DNA of 64,000 nt from Eublepharis macularius. Its lineage: Eukaryota > Chordata > Lepidosauria > Squamata > Eublepharidae. Numbering within the stretch: the stretch's first letter is position 1; each line of letters begins with the position of its first letter. A model generated the notes under the pieces. The model had not been told where the DNA came from, did no database searches, and saw only the letters and a program-made list of their open reading frames with translations. The stretch lies in contig NC_072792.1 of assembly GCF_028583425.1 (NCBI RefSeq), positions 161,516,676 through 161,580,675 on the forward strand, given 5' to 3'. The position numbers were made by a program, and so were the translations under genes. Positions 11,076 to 20,626 of the stretch are shown piece by piece.

Positions 11076-11261
11076 TCCCTGCTCTCAGTCTAAACTGCAT
11101 TCACTCCACCCACACTCTCAGTCATCAACCAATCACATCACTCACTCATCCCTCTTTCACCTATATCACACAAAGCATTTAAAGACACATGCACACATTT
11201 ACTTAAAATCATTACATGGACCTTTTAGGAAGCTGTAGTGTGAGCCACTAGCGTAAGTTAC

Positions 11262-11487
11262 CTGGCAAGCTCGTCTTCATTACATCAATGCCAACTTGAC
11301 GGTTGGGCTCAGCTGCAAGGACGGCAAAATTCCCTTGATGAGAGATGTTGAAGTTGAACGGGGAATGGATGCCGCGTAAGTCATTTGCAAGGACAGGTTT
11401 GCCTTTTGAAGTCCTTTCTAACACTATCACATTCCAAGGAATGTTCAGTTTTTCAACAATTAATTTCCTCATCAGCAGACGACCTGC
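11262..11487 (-). CDS. AASDHPPT: 4'-phosphopantetheinyl transferase, internal coding exon
   Basis: This 226-nt exon encodes about 75 residues (AGRLLMRKLIVEKLN...VGIDVMKTSLPG) that align closely with human AASDHPPT. The enzyme moves 4'-phosphopantetheine from CoA onto acyl-carrier domains (fatty acid synthase, mitochondrial ACP, the lysine-pathway protein AASDH, 10-formyl-THF dehydrogenase) in the cytosol. Visible motifs are GKPVL, FNISHQG (with the conserved His) and VGIDVM, whose Asp binds Mg2+. The acceptor (ttcatag, then the exon at 11487) and donor (gtaact, after 11262) are canonical. The exon joins the previous one in phase 0 and leaves in phase 1. Later exons, including the one with the catalytic Glu, were not found and presumably lie left of the window. 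Confidence 0.93.
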
Positions 11488-11699
11488 CTATGAAAAAAGA
11501 AATGCGCAAAAGATGCTCAATGGGTAAGCTTTTCTTTATAAATAAAAAAGCAATTCACTAAAAAACTGCTTTCCTTTAAAAAAAAATAGTCTTCTACAGA
11601 GCAAAAAGCTATTCTGTATTTATTCTCCATGTCCAGGGTAATGCTGATCTCCACTTTGGGGTCAGAAAGCAATTTTCCCCAGGCCCATTTGGCAAGGGA

Positions 11700-11855
11700 T
11701 CCTGATAGTGTTTTGCCATCTTCTGGGCACGGAATAAGGGTCACTGGGTGTGTTGGGAGGGGGGAGGTATTTGTGAATTTCCAGCACTGTGCAGGGGATT
11801 GAACTAGATGATCCTGGAGGTCCCTTCCAACCCTATGATTCTATGATTCCTCCGC
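11700..11855 (+). mobile_element. CR1 LINE 3' end
   Basis: 'ttgaactagatgatcctgg', then 'aggtcccttccaaccc', then 'tatgattctatgattc' is the textbook 3' end of CR1 with its octamer tail. It is 5'-truncated and lies in the AASDHPPT intron between the two coding exons. Confidence 0.88.
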
Positions 11856-12009
11856 CCACCCCACAGCACAACGAAGGATAAATTTTGCAACCACTTTTCT
11901 TTATATTATAATTTATTCGTTTATTATTGAGGACACAAACTGCCTTTATAGTAACTGTTACTTCGGCATGATTTAAATATGAGGCTGGCTTCTAAAAAGA
12001 AATTCCCTG

Positions 12010-12240
12010 TATGATAGTGAAATATGCTCAGACTCACTTAAAGTCAGTGAGCACTAAACTCTGGGAAACCCAGGTTCAAATCCCAAGTCCAGCACAAAAC
12101 TCACTGGGCTACTTTAGGCCGGTCGGTCATAGTCCCTCAGCCTAACTGACCTCACCGGACTGTTGTGGGAATAGAGAACTGTGTACACCACTCTGAGCAT
12201 CTTGGAGAAAGGGAGGGATAAAATGTTCTGCAGAGATAAA
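12010..12240 (+). mobile_element. Sauria-type SINE
   Basis: 'ccaggttcaaatccc' (B box), 'ctgggctactttaggcc', 'cctaactgacctcacc' and 'ttggagaaagggagggata' occur in the right order for a plus-strand Sauria SINE. It lies in the AASDHPPT intron. Confidence 0.75.
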
Positions 12241-12436
12241 ATGGGTTGGCAAATGCAACGCTACTCAAATGCCAAATTAGCGCTCCAGTGCAACCTGCAA
12301 ACAGAGCAGCAGCAGAACCGTGAAGCAGCAGTTTAAACACAACACTGCATAATGTGTTTAAATATGGCTTAGGCAGAATCCTCCAACAGCCGTGGTGCCA
12401 AACAGGAGGAGAAAATGGAACCATAAAAAGAAGCTA

Positions 12437-12605
12437 GTTTCAGGTGGGCAGCTGTGTTGGCGTCTAGGAGAAGAGCTAGATTCAAGTCCAGTAGCACCTA
12501 AAAGACCAACTCGATTTCCAGGGTGTAAGCTTTTGAAGGGGGTTTGATTATTAAAGGCTCATACGCTGGAAATCGAGTTGGTCTTTAAGGTGCTATTTGA
12601 CCCAA
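12437..12605 (+). mobile_element. Fold-back retroposon of the 'gtccagtagcac' family
   Basis: A plus-strand head ('ggcagctgtgttggcgtcta', 'agaagagctagattc') is followed by 'gtccagtagcacctaaaaga' and 'ccaactcgatttccag'. After about 45 bp the inverted copy appears ('ctggaaatcgagttggtctt', 'taaggtgctattt'). The architecture is the same as in 3937-4091. Flanking direct repeats are not clear here. Confidence 0.65.
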
Positions 12606-12856
12606 CTGTTGCCCTTAATAAGAAGAAATTCAGCACAATTGTTTAGTATGGGGGGGGGGATGCCACACTCAGCTGGCTGAATCTTCTACTCAGTCTAGTC
12701 TAGTGGTCAGTGCAGAGGTAAGGCACACTCTTTCTTTCCATGGCTTATGCATCTCTGGAGCACTGTATGGCTCCGCACACCGACTGCAAGAGCACCCATC
12801 GTCTGGGAGTGCCTTAATGTTTAAAAAGGGGGAAAGGCCAAAAAATATAAATATAC

Positions 12857-13049
12857 CATAGCAGCCTTGGCATCGCGGGCAAAGACAAACTGTCCAATGC
12901 GCTCCTTCTCTTCTGGCTGAACCAGGCGCATGGCCAGCAGCCAGTCCTCACGGCAGGGGCCCCAGGAGGAATAGGCAAAGGCCCAGCGGACACTCTCCAT
13001 AGCAAGCTGCTCCAAGGAAGCCATGGCACGCCAGAACATAAGTGGAAGT
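12857..13049 (-). CDS. AASDHPPT: 4'-phosphopantetheinyl transferase, first coding exon
   Basis: The start codon is the ATG at 13039-13037. It gives MFWRAMASLEQLAMESVRW, exactly the spacing of the human N-terminus (18 residues before the VRW block). The next ATG (MESVRW) could also be used. The exon then encodes the CoA-binding segment with QPEEKERIGQFVFARDAKAAM, nearly identical to human. The donor gtatat follows 12857 and joins in phase 0 to the 11262-11487 exon. A strong acceptor (ttgcccgttgcag) ends at 13050, only 10 nt upstream of the ATG. The 5' UTR is therefore spliced, with its first exon presumably in the CpG-rich region at 13400-13900. Together the two exons give 136 residues of about 310. 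Confidence 0.93.
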
Positions 13050-13074
13050 CTGCAACGGGCAAAGTATACACTCA

Positions 13075-13270
13075 CACAGCCCGTGAGATGAGAACTGAGG
13101 CCAACAGCCTCTGAGCTGGAAAGATCTGAGTTCAAATCCTCGCTGTCCTGGGAAGCACCAGGCCTGGCCTTGGCAGCCCCTGTCTTTCAGTCTAAATGAC
13201 TTGACAGGGTTGTGATAAAACAGATTATCCCCATTAACACCTCAGATGAGAGACAGGGTGCAGAATGTGA
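13075..13270 (+). mobile_element. Decayed Sauria-type SINE
   Basis: 'gagttcaaatcctcgctg', 'tctttcagtctaaatgac', 'ttgacagggttgtgataaa' and 'ggtgcagaatgtgag' follow the Sauria SINE order but are diverged. It sits in the short intron between the AASDHPPT promoter and its first coding exon. Confidence 0.6.
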
Positions 13271-13399
13271 GGGATGAATAGATGATTCTCCGACTTCTTC
13301 AATTAGCAGCCAATCCGGTTACTATTCCTCTTCATATTTAGTCTGGGTCCGTTGCTGTTCCTGGGTGGGGGATAACATTTTTTAACGCCTATGTAGAGA

Positions 13400-14330
13400 G
13401 AGCTCTAAAGGAAACGAGAAAACAGCTGGTTTTAACGATCACTCCCCAGGCTAGTTCTTTAGGAACGCAACGTCGCTGGGTGCCCTTTCTTGGAAGCGAG
13501 CCCCATTTAGATCAGTGGCGCTTCCTTCCGAGAAAGAGGCACCAGACCGGCTTGCAGAACTTGCAACGCAGCCAAGCGCTTAGCCCCCGACCCCTGCAAA
13601 AGAGCAACTCCCGAGCCCACCGGCCACCACGCGCTAACATTTGCCACGCGCTCCTTCCAGGGACAACACGACCCACCCGAGAGCAAACGTCAATTTTGCG
13701 TGTGACAGCATAGGCCAATCACAGCAGCGTGCCCCCGCAGAAGGCATAGAGGTAGAAAAAATATAGTTCTTTGACAATCTTCACTTCCGGTCACCAATCG
13801 ACCCCCGACACATGAGGATCAGAAAGGGGGCGGTAAATCTCTCTCGACTTGTCCTGTTTCACCGCCAGAGTTGCCCCGCGCGCTCACTAGAAAGCCGGAA
13901 ATACTACTTCGGTTTAAGTTGATTCCGTTCCCCTTTGGTAAGAGGCGGGCCTGACACTGAAACGTTACAAAGACCGGGGGGGCGGGGTTTTCAACTGTAA
14001 TTACACGCATCTCCGCCAACGAGAAAGCAGAGATCTTTTGACAGACACAGAAGAAAGCCAGTGAAGAGCCGTGGTAGATTTTGGGGGAGGAGATTGCAGT
14101 TAGTCTCCGAGAGATTGTGGAGGATGCAGGTAAGCGGCTTTTGGCGTGCGATAAGGAGGTAGGGCCTCCTTTGTTCATAGTGAGTCTTTTATTTTGGATG
14201 GGTGTTAAATTTGATGGGTAACCGTCAGCTTCAAAATTACATTCTTCTTCGGGCAGGGTTGCCTCAGGAAAGACCCGTAGAACGGACCTGACGGGAAGAG
14301 CGTCTGTGTCGGTATTCGCATGCGCACATT
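13400..14330. promoter_or_regulatory. Shared CpG-rich promoter of AASDHPPT and KBTBD3
   Basis: The G+C and CpG content rises clearly here, between two divergently transcribed genes that are also head-to-head in human. CCAAT boxes are visible (gccaatcacag near 13712, accaatcg near 13792). ETS-type CCGGAA/TTCCGG cores are also visible (cttccggtc near 13782, agccggaaat near 13893). No TATA box stands out, as is usual for such promoters. Exact start sites cannot be read from sequence. Confidence 0.7.
14050..14129 (+). other. KBTBD3: KBTBD3 non-coding first exon (3' boundary)
   Basis: A strong splice donor (gatgcag|gtaagc) follows 14129 within the CpG-rich region, correctly placed and oriented to be the first, untranslated exon of KBTBD3. 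It would splice to the acceptor ending at 18514. The 5' limit given is only a guess; the donor is the supported part. Confidence 0.55.
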
Positions 14331-14729
14331 TTTGAGCTTGCGCCGAGGTACAACTGAAGCTGCAACTGCGGGTGTTCCCTTACCTGGCGTTAGATGGACA
14401 GGCGCGTGAGAGACAGACGCTCAAGATGCATTAAAATGCAAGGCCGTGTTTTACTAGGGCTCCCAAGCCTTTGTTATCCCCCCTTTCCCCATATTACTGT
14501 TTTTCTCCGTGCACTGTTGATCCCACTGAATTCAACGAAGCTTAGTCGCCAATAAATTTATGGGAGATTGTATCTTATTTGGATGGTTTGGGTTATTTTA
14601 TTTATCTATTTTGCAAAGTGGCTCAGTGATTTGGAGGTTACTGTAAAAGAAATGGGTCGTCATTAGGAATTGTATGAATATATATTTAATTAATTGGCTA
14701 TTTAGTACTGTGATGACTAGATTTTTAGA

Positions 14730-14841
14730 AGAATATTCGAGTCCAGTAGCACCTTAAAGACCAAGCTAGTTGGTATTTAAGGTGCTACTGGTCCTGAATC
14801 TTGCTCTTCTACTGCAGACCAACGGAGCTATCCACCTGAAA
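14730..14841 (-). mobile_element. Fold-back retroposon with 13-bp target duplication
   Basis: Flanking direct repeats are ctagatttttaga (14717-14729) and ctagctttttaga (14842-14854), matching at 12 of 13 positions. The left arm 'gtccagtagcaccttaaaga' and the inverted right arm 'ttaaggtgctactgg' form a hairpin. Only the right end has the head ('cttctactgcagacc', 'aacggagctatccacctg'). Confidence 0.7.
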
Positions 14842-14854
14842 CTAGCTTTTTAGA

Positions 14855-16135
14855 TTAGTTATATTGGTACAAACTAGTTTTATTTGCCCCAAGGTCTGTA
14901 TAGCATCTTTATATTACATTATTTATTGTCTATTCTTGCAATAATTTGCAAAGCCCTTTATCCAAACAATCTTGCAGAGGTAGGAGGGGTGAGTTAACAA
15001 CCAGGAGAGCAGGAGTCCACATTTCCAGACACATGAAAGTTCCCAACCCTCTCTTCTTCCTTCATTATCCACTGTATCACCCTCCTCCTGACATTATTGA
15101 ATAAAATGTGTATTATAGAATATAGATGTAGATCGCCTCAGGCATCTACAACACAGAAAGGAAGATGAAAACATTGTTTTGTTTTGTTGAAAGGAGGAGA
15201 CCTGCATGAAAACATAACAAATCTCTGATGAAGTGTTCTGTACTGAAGTGTGTGACCTCTTTGTGTTATCCTAGCTATGGTCCATTGGTTGAACTGATGA
15301 ACCCGTGAGACCTGCGACATAAGCCTTAATACAATTAGAGGGAAATAAACCCTACTAATTTCAGAGGAATTTGCTTCTGAGTAAGTATGCTTTGAATTGT
15401 GAAATCCCTTTTCAGCTATTGAGGGTAATTCTGCAAAGTAACAATGGGCAATTGAATCCAGGGCTGGCAAGAGGAGATGACTAGGGGCATACCCTGGGTT
15501 CCAGTGAGGTAAATGGGTCATGAGACACTCAGCTTTCATGTGAGTTTTGGATTGGGTCTCAATTATGTCAGAAGAGGGCCCAGCAGAAATCATTGTCTGA
15601 TAAAGAATTCTGAAAGGAAAAAAGGTCTTTTAATTTTAAAATAGATTAGAGTATCTGTTAGTCTGTAGAGCAGTAGTGTGTTAAAGATGTAATAGTACAG
15701 CTATGAATATATTCCAACCTTCAAAGAGGAACACACTCAGTTCAGTCCCTTTTCTGTGGACAGACTGCTCACTCATCAGTAAAGCCACTATCTCATTTGG
15801 ATTCAGAATTCTGATTATTAGCTTCTATCCACCTCAGTACTAACTCCAAGCACCTATTCACAAGATCTGTTTCCCCACCTTTGATTAAAAGGCGATACCA
15901 ATATAATTTGCTTTCTGTACTATAGCAGTACAAAACTGTTCTATTCAATCCATTGGCTTCTTTTACCAATATATTTTTGCAAAAATGAGTATATGGGAAC
16001 CATGTCATTTTACTGTTATTAATGACATTTGGAGATGGAACTTGCTTTAAAGAAAGATGGAAATCAAATGGGCAACTAAGGTTAAAAATTGACAGTGGCA
16101 ATAGCAAGAGAAAGAACCAGACCCAAAGTGTACAG
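14855..16135. other. KBTBD3 intron 1, no gene seen
   Basis: A long minus-strand open frame (15138-15593, 151 codons) resembles no known family. A partial copy of the 'gttagtctgtagagcagtag' repeat head lies near 15650. Otherwise nothing is recognised. Confidence 0.45.
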
Positions 16136-16139
16136 GGGT

Positions 16140-16380
16140 GAAAGATAATTTATTTACTTCATTTATACCCCACCTTTCTCCCCAGTAGGGACTCAAAGCA
16201 GCCTACAGCCTTCTCCTCTCCTCCATTTTATTGACACAACAACCCTGTGTGGTAGGTTAGGCTGAGAGAGAGTCTGGCCCAAGGTTAAATAGCAAGATTC
16301 TATCACAGAGTGAGAATTCTAACCTGGGTCTCTCAAATCCTGGTCCAGCATGCTAACTACTGCACCACACCGGCTCACCT
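16140..16380 (-). mobile_element. Sauria-type SINE, full length
   Basis: On the minus strand: tRNA-like head ('ggtgcagtagttagcatg'), diverged B box, 'gagagactctctctcagcc'-type middle, 'cacacagggttgttgtg', 'aataaaatggaggagagg', and 'agaaaggtggggtataaatg' at the end. It lies in KBTBD3 intron 1. Confidence 0.85.
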
Positions 16381-17139
16381 TGAGTCTCTTGTGGAAGAAA
16401 AGCTGTTGCACATGGGCACTGGTGCAATCTCCATGTGTGAGAGCAAAACAGCAGGAAAGGAGTTTGCTCAAACTTAAGTTGAGTTTTCTTCAGGACATTA
16501 AACTATTTATGATCTCAACAGTCTTAAGAAAGCTGCAGTTTCCATTCCTCCATCCCCTTCCAATTTACTGTTCGCTGTTGAATGTTTTTTTTTCATGAGC
16601 AAATCCCCCAAACAATTCCTTTTGTCTGCTTGGACTACTCTAACCAGTGTGAGCTTGTGCAAGTAAGCAACATCTCTTGCAGAGCTGAGACTCCAACTCC
16701 AGAATGATAGTTGGATTTTGGTAATTCCTGCTGGTGTCCCTGCTGTGTCTCAAACTATTTCCGAAGCACTGAAAAACACTTTCAAGTCCAAATGTGCCCC
16801 TTCTGTTTAATGAAGTAACGCTAGCATGTATTATTGATAAATGCCAGCTTTTGTGAATTCACATCTCTCATTGTCAGCAATAGTGTTGTGAATAAAAAGA
16901 AGTGGCTGAATATTAATTATCCCTGTAAGTTACTCACAAAGAGAGTTTTCAATGTAATTTTTTGCACAGCAGAGTTCTTGGCCATGTTAGCCTTGTGCCA
17001 TCACAGCACAGAAGATATAGTGCATGTGTGCATTGCCTGGAACTCCATGCCCCATTGGTAGGTCCAAAAGGTAGCTTATCATGCCAGGAGCTGGCACATT
17101 CCTGCATGCCAGAGAAGAGGGATGTACCAAGGATAGAGC

Positions 17140-17329
17140 AAAGAACAAAAAAAAAAAAGATAGTGTAGTGGAAAAGGAGTTGTTTTATTCAAATATACTG
17201 CCCCAACATGTTTCGCTGACACTTCTTCAGGGGGATCCTTATAATAGTATCAGGCAAATCCCACAGCAACAGTTTTTCAGAGAATGAAGTAACTCCTTTT
17301 CCACCACACCATTGTTTTTTGTTCTTTGT
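17140..17329. repeat. Hairpin element with ~40-bp inverted arms
   Basis: The left arm (17140-17186: aaagaacaaaaa, then 'tagtgtagtggaaaaggagt') and the right arm (17287-17327: 'taactccttttccaccacac', then 'ttttttgttcttt') are imperfect inverted copies. The loop holds 'catgtttcgctgacacttct' and 'tcaggggg', resembling the middle of the other head-anchored reptile repeats. No obvious target-site duplication was seen. Confidence 0.6.
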
Positions 17330-18514
17330 ACATTACTTCATGCTCAGCACAGTGACTTTTGCACTGTGCCATCTGTATACTGACAGTAGGATTTTACTCA
17401 CAGAGATGGTGTCAGTGTCGGTGGTTCTGCATTAATGAATAGAATGTGATTAATACATAATACATCATAATACTGTTGGGAAAGCGTTATAGGAAAGTAT
17501 AAAAAGCATATAGTAACGTGCATTTAATGCACGGATATGCAACTGTAATTACTGTGCAGGTTATTAACTCATGTTCCATATCTCTACATAACTGTAGATG
17601 GGAAAATACGATTGTTAAAATTTTTAACTTAATTTATTTTCTATTAATCCTCTCTTTTTTTGCCCTTAACACTTCTTTCTACCATCCACTGTTCTCTCCA
17701 TTCCACTCCCTTATCCTTCCTTCAGTCTTGTTTCTGTCTTTCCCCATCTCTACCCTTCATCTCTGATTTCAGCAGAAATAGTGCGCAAGCTTTCAATCTC
17801 TCAGAAATTCATACAGTGAGAGAGTCTCAGAGTGAGGTGGGTCATGCAGCTTGACTAGCCGTAAACAGGATGTAAAAATTGGCCCAATTCTTCAAGTTCT
17901 TCTGCATCCAGTTGGAAGTGGAATGTCCATGGAAACGCTTAGACAGAACTATTGCATTATTCCGTGGAAAATATTAGGCAATTGTATTGTATTTATTGTG
18001 TTGCTATACTATTTCTACTGCACTTCTAAAAACTCCCGTAATCCTCCTCGAGTTTCAGTGAGAAAGGTGTCCTACAGATGAAGGAAATAAATAACCAAAA
18101 TACCAGGCATTCTCCCATCCCTTCCTCCACTTTTGATGGGCTTGTGTTGGCCTTAGATATTTTCACAAAGAAATGGGAAACAGACACAAAAATGGGAGTT
18201 GGAGATTTCTCCAAGGGTCCTGATAGGCAAGGAAGGAGCTGCTGTTGGCCCAATGGCCTTCTTTTTGCCACGGGACCAGTAAGTTCCTAATAAGCACTTG
18301 TACCATTTGGGTGAAGAAGATTTCTTCCCACCAGTTTCCTAATGTTAGTAGAGATCTACATCCCCGCTTCTGTTTTGGGACACTAGTTGTGCCCAAAACA
18401 GTCTCTGAATGACAGCTATTTTCTGCATGTCAGATGGATTTTTTGCAATAAATTATTTTAAGAACTTCTTTTCTTATGGTGTCAGTAACTTTTTTATATT
18501 TTACCTCCCTCAGC
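17330..18514. other. KBTBD3 intron 1, distal part, no gene seen
   Basis: No repeat terminus or exon is recognised. A pyrimidine-rich tract at 17640-17770 is simple sequence. Confidence 0.45.
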
Positions 18515-18761
18515 AAGAAGAATAGAGTGAAGTGGCCATGGCCAACCGATATGATTCCATTAGTGCTCCAGCTTGCAATGGGATCTCAAAACCTGAAAAG
18601 AAAACCAACTCCTTAGTAGCAGAAGGCCACGGGCAGCAAATCTTAAATGTTCTGCAAAGCTTCAGAGATCAAAACATCTTTTTTGACTTTAAAATACTTG
18701 TGAAAGATGAAATAATCCCATGCCATCGTTGTGTACTAGCCGCAAGCAGTGACTTTTTCAG
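18515..18761 (+). CDS. KBTBD3: Kelch repeat and BTB domain protein 3, first coding exon
   Basis: The acceptor (acctccctcag) ends at 18514. Translation starts at the ATG at 18538; an in-frame GTG six bases earlier is not needed. The exon encodes 74 residues plus two bases (MANRYDSISAPACNGISK...PCHRCVLAASSDFF), matching human KBTBD3. It contains the start of the BTB fold (FFDFKILVKDEIIPCHRCVLAASSDFF), the part used for dimerisation and, in this family, for binding CUL3. The donor is gtaaac after 18761; the split Arg codon (AG|G) is completed by the next exon. The intron to 20627 is 1.9 kb and is full of SINE remnants. Confidence 0.95.
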
Positions 18762-19454
18762 GTAAACCTGTTTCTAAAATAGCATTCATGCATATGGATA
18801 TTTTAAAAATATTACTCAGGAGCTTGGTTATGCATATTTGTGCATAAAATTTTTGAATGATTTTTGTTTTACTTTTGACCTCTAGAAGTAGTTGTGCATA
18901 TAATATATTTATAATATATATAAAATTATATAATTTTATAACCGAAGCCTTGTTATCATTACCTCTTCAGCAGGTAATATTTAATATCATGATTCCAAGA
19001 TGGTAACCACTCACCATTAGTTGTACGTAAAAAGAGGCAGATGGGGATTCACATTGTCACTGGGCCAGCTAAGTACTGCTCTGTTGATGGGTTTTTGCAT
19101 CCAAGTGCATATTTACTTCCATATAATCAATTTATGGGCAAGGTTGATTCCATCTACAGAACTACCTTGCTGGGTCAGGTCACTTGTCACTAACATGAAT
19201 TACCTTGTTTGTGAAATTTTTAAAAATATTTTTTCTATCTGCCTTTATGTTTTATAAACTGACTGCATCAGGCCAACTGATTCGTCTTGACTTGCATCCT
19301 TTCTTTGATACTGGTTTATAACAGAGAATGCAGGAAAAGTATACAATAACAGAAAGTAACAAGAAGTACACCATTCTCTTTCATTTTTTTAAAAAATGAT
19401 TTCATTTGTTCCCTGCTTTTCTTCTGCTGTGGAACTCACCACCATGTATAGAAT

Positions 19455-19545
19455 CCCATAAGGACTCCCACCTGAGCAGCGACTAGATCCACACCTGCTT
19501 AGCTTCAGAAAGGTTCCTGCTTCATGATTTCACATCATACCCTGG
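19455..19545 (-). mobile_element. 5S-rRNA-like SINE remnant
   Basis: On the minus strand, 'gaagctaagcaggtgtgg', 'atctagtcgc' and 'ggtgggagtcc' match the internal region of 5S rRNA as found in 5S-derived SINEs of reptiles. Only a fragment remains. Confidence 0.5.
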
Positions 19546-19564
19546 AAAAGTTTAAAAGTAACAT

Positions 19565-19790
19565 GTACTTGAAACTGCCTGACCTGGATGACTCAGGCTA
19601 GCCCAATCTTGTCAGATCTCAGGAGTTAAGCAGAGTTGGCCCTGGTTAGTACTTGAATGAGAGACTGTCAAGGAAATCCAAGGTTGTTTCACAGGGGCAG
19701 GCATCTGTTCATCTCTTGCCTTGAAAATCCTGGGGTGTGTGCGTGTGCCATGAATTGGGTGTGACTCACCAGCACTTTCCACTACCGTAC
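19565..19790 (+). mobile_element. 5S-rRNA-derived SINE
   Basis: The head 'cccaatcttgtcagatctca', 'ggagttaagcagagttgg', 'ccctggttagtacttgaa', 'tgagagact' follows the 5S rRNA A-box/C-box region closely. The tail 'ccatgaattgggtgtgactc' and 'accagcacttt' is the body used by lizard 5S SINEs. It is not a functional 5S gene: it is diverged and lacks the 5S 3' half. Confidence 0.75.
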
Positions 19791-19959
19791 TTAAAAATTC
19801 ATCCTTTTAGCAGTAAATAGCTGCTAAGATTCCGCAACCTTATGACCAGAACAAAAGAACTATGACACTAGTTCCATGAGTCCAAAGTTTGCTAGTTTAT
19901 TTTTTAAGGAAAGTCCAATGTGTCTTTTAAAGTTGGCCTTTTGGATTTTTTAAAAAGAG

Positions 19960-20125
19960 GGAGTAGGCTATAGCTCAGTGACAGAGCATTCATTTTGCAT
20001 GCAGAAGGTCCTAATTTCAATCTCCAGTTACAATGAGCAGATAGGACGTGATGTGAAATATCAACTGGGACCTTTAAAAGCTACTGCAATTCAGAGTAGA
20101 CAATACTGACCTTGACTGACTCCAT
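19960..20125 (+). mobile_element. tRNA-like SINE (second family)
   Basis: 'tatagctcagtgacagagc' (A box), 'attttgcatgcagaaggtcc', 'taatttcaatctccag' (B-box region) and 'gtagacaatactgac' are the ordered parts of a widespread squamate tRNA-derived SINE. It lies in KBTBD3 intron 2. Confidence 0.75.
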
Positions 20126-20626
20126 AGAAGGCAGAACTACTACCCTGTACTGCCCAGCAAACTGTCCTTGAAACCAAGGGGAATTTCAAATATAGGTTGT
20201 AGTGTGACGTAAGATGGGGAAGGCTGTTCAAAGGGGGGGGGAATCAATATTCCACTGGACATACATAAGTCCTTGAGGGAACTCAAGTAGCTCTTTGGAT
20301 TCTGGCCTGTGAGTTGGTTTTTGAAGACCATTACACACATCAAATTCCAAGATGTTGAAGCCTCATTTTATTCTACTGAACTAATTAAACCTGGCAGACG
20401 TGTTGATGAAATATTACCTGTTCTTTTAATTTGATGCTTGTACTGAAGTAGTTTAGTATGCATTCACTGAACAAGTAATTCACTCTGTGTTGCCCTGTAC
20501 TTTACTAAAGATGCAAATACAATCCTGTGTAATTGTTTTTATCATCATCTTTTCCTCTGTGCAGAGACAAACTAGATTTTGGAGATTATTTATTGTATGT
20601 TCATCTTCTCTATTTCTTAACTGCAG
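20126..20626. other. KBTBD3 intron 2, 3' part
   Basis: The open frame leading into exon 3 from 20487 is intronic; the real exon begins at the acceptor ttcttaactgcag that ends at 20626. Nothing else is recognised. Confidence 0.7.

Noticed and set aside
10550-11215. Possible LTR-type element
   Set aside because: I could not find matching ends or a target duplication. Only the tandem repeat is supported.
15138-15593. 151-codon minus-strand frame in KBTBD3 intron 1
   Set aside because: No family resemblance and no splice context was found. It is probably chance.
19585-19675. Possible functional 5S rRNA gene
   Set aside because: It is diverged in the promoter, lacks the 3' half of 5S and continues into a SINE body.
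20487-20626. Upstream extension of the long KBTBD3 frame
   Set aside because: The acceptor ttcttaactgcag ends at 20626 and the human protein continues exactly from there. The extension is intron.
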